NCBI GenBank assembly: GCA_026985515.1 | Contig: JALSQH010000202.1 | Coordinates: 1 to 8,219, forward strand | Source: a bacterium | GTDB lineage: Bacteria > JALSQH01 | Length of the DNA stretch: 8,219 nt | Direction: 5' to 3' | In this document: piece by piece, positions 6,397 through 8,219 of the stretch | Layout: each line of letters begins with the position of its first letter | Numbering within the stretch: the stretch's first letter is position 1 | Position numbers and translations under genes: made by a program | Notes under the pieces: generated by a model | Database searches by the model: none | What the model was told of the DNA's origin: nothing | The model's input: the letters and a program-made list of their open reading frames with translations, nothing else

Positions 6397-7181
6397 TTTT
6401 CTTTCAGCTTCCATTTTACCTTCACTGAACCTTTTCCCTTAATGAGAAAAAATTCCTTTATGTAGGCCCGAGAGTAGTTATCTGAAAACGGGTTCTTATC
6501 GGGGTAAACAAAGACACTGGACCTTTTTTCCTCCTGGTGGTAAAGCTTGGTGCCGAGTTTTATGAGGTCCTTCCTCTCCTGATATCTGTTACGGAAGCTG
6601 TCCACAATGGAATAATTCTTCATAACATCTTTTTTATCATCCACAGAGAGGTGAAGCAACATCCTGGCAGGGGGCTTATTTTCGGAAACCACTGTAATTT
6701 TGAGGGGCTCCAGTTCCACTTCACCTTTAACACTCTCCTTAACATTCTTCACAGTGGACTTACCATCAAGCTGATACACCTCTGTGGAGCTTGTACCTTC
6801 AATGTACTTTACAAGTATATTTCCTGCAGAGGAAGTAATAACAGCAGTTGGAGTGTAAAAACTCCTCTCACCTCCATAGACGACCCATCTTGCATTACCC
6901 TTAAAAAGATATCCAGTGGTTTTACCCTCAAGCACCTGAATTTTCAACATTCCATTGTTAACCACAGCGACCTGGTTACTATCTATCAGCACCACTGCTC
7001 TGCCAAGGGAAGCATCTATCACATCACCGTCACTGATTGCCTCTCCACCTTTTACCCTGAAAGACTTATTTCCCCGATTTATGAAAACACCACCCGACAC
7101 AGATACGATGGTTCCTCCAAGTAGGTATTCAGCAAAGAAGAAAAACCATATAATAAAAATTAAAAGTATCCGCCTAACCAT
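6393..7181 (-). CDS. Exported FecR-domain protein
   Basis: A 262-residue protein starting MVRRILLIFIIWFFFF, which is a signal peptide or N-terminal anchor (5-22). A FecR-type beta-roll domain follows at about 24-140: TIVSVSGGVFINR, then VKGGEAISDGDVIDASLGRAVVLIDSNQVAVV, the usual order of a Gly turn, a GD-x-I step and the Asp-Ser strand. The C-terminal half (about 150-262) is basic and unassigned, ending in IKGKGSVKVKWKLKEK. Unlike classical FecR it has no cytoplasmic anti-sigma region, and no sigma factor gene adjoins it, so a structural periplasmic role fits better than iron signalling. The start is uncertain: ATG at 7181 overlaps the TPR-barrel gene by 22 bases, and a GTG at 7193 would add four residues. 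Neither has a good Shine-Dalgarno, suggesting coupling to the upstream gene. It sits between an outer-membrane barrel and a lipoprotein gene. Confidence 0.82.
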   Translation of the reverse strand: MVRRILLIFIIWFFFFAEYLLGGTIVSVSGGVFINRGNKSFRVKGGEAISDGDVIDASLGRAVVLIDSNQVAVVNNGMLKIQVLEGKTTGYLFKGNARWVVYGGERSFYTPTAVITSSAGNILVKYIEGTSSTEVYQLDGKSTVKNVKESVKGEVELEPLKITVVSENKPPARMLLHLSVDDKKDVMKNYSIVDSFRNRYQERKDLIKLGTKLYHQEEKRSSVFVYPDKNPFSDNYSRAYIKEFFLIKGKGSVKVKWKLKEK

Positions 7182-8219
7182 ACCACTAGCCACTTCTCAT
7201 TTACGTTTTTCAAATATGAAAGAGTTCTGTTCATCCCATATGTTGCACCAAGCTCAATACTTCCCAACCACCTGTAATACAGAGAAAGTTCTCCACACAG
7301 TATTGTATCGTTTCTCTTCGTGGGAAAGTCTGGATAGTCTTCTGCCGAAAGTCTTGTCCATAATCCAAGATACAGTCCCCCCACCATATTTTTATCGATA
7401 CTGAGTTCAAAATAGGGACCCTGTCTGGAAAAATAGCCCCCCCTCTCACTCCAGTAACCTGTTCCGATGTATCCGTTGCTTCTCCCTGCATCAAATAGAA
7501 ATAATTCGTTCATATAAGCATAAAAACCGAAACCATTGTTCACCCAGTTTGAAATGTTGTATGAAAAGATACCTCCACCCATCCTGAATACATTTAATAT
7601 GCCCTGAGAAAAATCAACAAAGATATCTCCTCCATAATCATTTCTCAGCTCACCACCAAAGGAGTTATACCTGTAAAATATGGAAAGAGCTTCTTTAAAT
7701 TTTCCTGATGTGTGAAAATATGTAAGGGATGTTCTGGAATAGAACCTTCTTCCTGCCGAGTAATCTGGCTTGAAAAAGTACCTGCTGAAAAATTTTTCAT
7801 GTACTCCGAACTGAGATTTTCCTGGAGAAGTAATGTAATAGGCTTTCAATCTCATCATGGAATAAAGAACATTCTGGTCAGATTTCCCTTCCCTCAGTGG
7901 ATCAGTATCATATCCCGCTCCGGCTCTCGCAACAACACCATAATTCTTGAAGTTTTTGCCTTTATTTTCCAGGTAGTACAGATATCTCCTGGACTCAGTC
8001 AGGATTTCAGGATCATCTGTTATTGCAATGGTCTTTTTTAACCATTCAATCGTGTCGCTATCTTTGAGAAGATGAAGGTAATTGAGCGCTGTAAAGTAAT
8101 TTGCCACATCCCTCAATTCAGGAAGAAGAAGTGAAGCTCTGTCAAAGATTTTCTCTTCGAGGTTTCCATTTACATACATGTCAGCAAGAGCAAGGTAAAA
8201 TTCAGCAATGGGATCACTG
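7160..8219 (-). CDS. TPR plus outer-membrane beta-barrel protein (5' end cut by window edge)
   Basis: The frame is open to the window edge, so the visible 352 residues are the C-terminal part; an internal ATG at 8179 is unlikely to be the start because helical repeat sequence continues upstream of it (DPIAEFYLALADMYVNG). Visible residues 1-85 are alpha-helical tetratricopeptide-like repeats (AEFYLALADMYVNGNLEEK, then YFTALNYLHLLKD, then ESRRYLYYLENKG). From about residue 93 a beta-barrel begins with GVVARAGAGYDTDPL, resembling the GYDSNP entry motif of TPR-barrel proteins such as Slam/DUF560. About 260 residues of alternating aromatic strands follow, enough for 12-14 strands, and the protein ends WLGGYF, a good C-terminal aromatic BAM signal. 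It probably sits in the outer membrane with its TPR part in the periplasm. Slam-like lipoprotein delivery is a possibility, not a demonstrated assignment. Confidence 0.8.
   Translation of the reverse strand, partial: SDPIAEFYLALADMYVNGNLEEKIFDRASLLLPELRDVANYFTALNYLHLLKDSDTIEWLKKTIAITDDPEILTESRRYLYYLENKGKNFKNYGVVARAGAGYDTDPLREGKSDQNVLYSMMRLKAYYITSPGKSQFGVHEKFFSRYFFKPDYSAGRRFYSRTSLTYFHTSGKFKEALSIFYRYNSFGGELRNDYGGDIFVDFSQGILNVFRMGGGIFSYNISNWVNNGFGFYAYMNELFLFDAGRSNGYIGTGYWSERGGYFSRQGPYFELSIDKNMVGGLYLGLWTRLSAEDYPDFPTKRNDTILCGELSLYYRWLGSIELGATYGMNRTLSYLKNVNEKWLVVWLGGYF

Noticed and set aside
6537-7124. Plus-strand frame of 195 codons
   Set aside because: It lies wholly opposite the FecR-domain gene, has no recognisable domain and is rich in His, Cys and Ser as expected of an antisense shadow.
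7231-7494. Minus-strand frame of 87 codons within the barrel gene
   Set aside because: It is a frame-shifted shadow of the TPR-barrel gene with no domain signature.
8179-8179. ATG at 8179 as start of the TPR-barrel gene
   Set aside because: The frame stays open to the window edge and the residues before it continue a TPR-like helix, so the true start lies beyond 8219.

Overview
The window looks like part of one long transcription unit from a diderm (outer-membrane-bearing) bacterium. Ten protein genes all lie on the minus strand, so the biological order runs from position 8219 down to 1, and both end genes run off the window. Every junction is an overlap, a direct abutment or a 3-base gap. 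I see no room for an intergenic promoter or terminator, and I found no RNA gene, insertion sequence, CRISPR array or origin.

The first half in transcription order (8219 to about 3774) is a cell-envelope block. It encodes a TPR-plus-beta-barrel outer-membrane protein (5' end missing), an exported FecR-domain protein, a probable lipoprotein with Ig-like, fibronectin-like and beta-propeller regions, and a small PorV/UPF0164-like outer-membrane barrel. None of these four can be given a reliable gene name. Together they suggest an outer-membrane or surface assembly module, possibly comparable in logic to TPR-barrel (Slam-type) lipoprotein delivery, but that is inference.

The second half (3770 to 1) is a conserved or housekeeping block. 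It holds a DUF2953-like membrane protein and a YtfJ/GerW-family protein (the gene pair familiar from spore-forming Firmicutes), then ispF of the MEP isoprenoid pathway, a 62-residue four-cysteine protein, argS, and a membrane-anchored SPOR-domain protein of cell-division type.

The organism cannot be named from this sequence. Outer-membrane barrels and a lipoprotein indicate a diderm. The coding strand is purine-rich, base composition is moderately AT-rich, and arginine appears to be coded mostly by AGA/AGG, which is common in thermophiles. The mix of a Firmicutes-like DUF2953-ytfJ pair with deltaproteobacterial-like neighbours (argS next to a SPOR gene) fits a deep-branching or candidate phylum. 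Shine-Dalgarno sequences are strong and purine-rich at the internal starts of the housekeeping block, and weaker in the envelope block, where overlapping genes may be translationally coupled.
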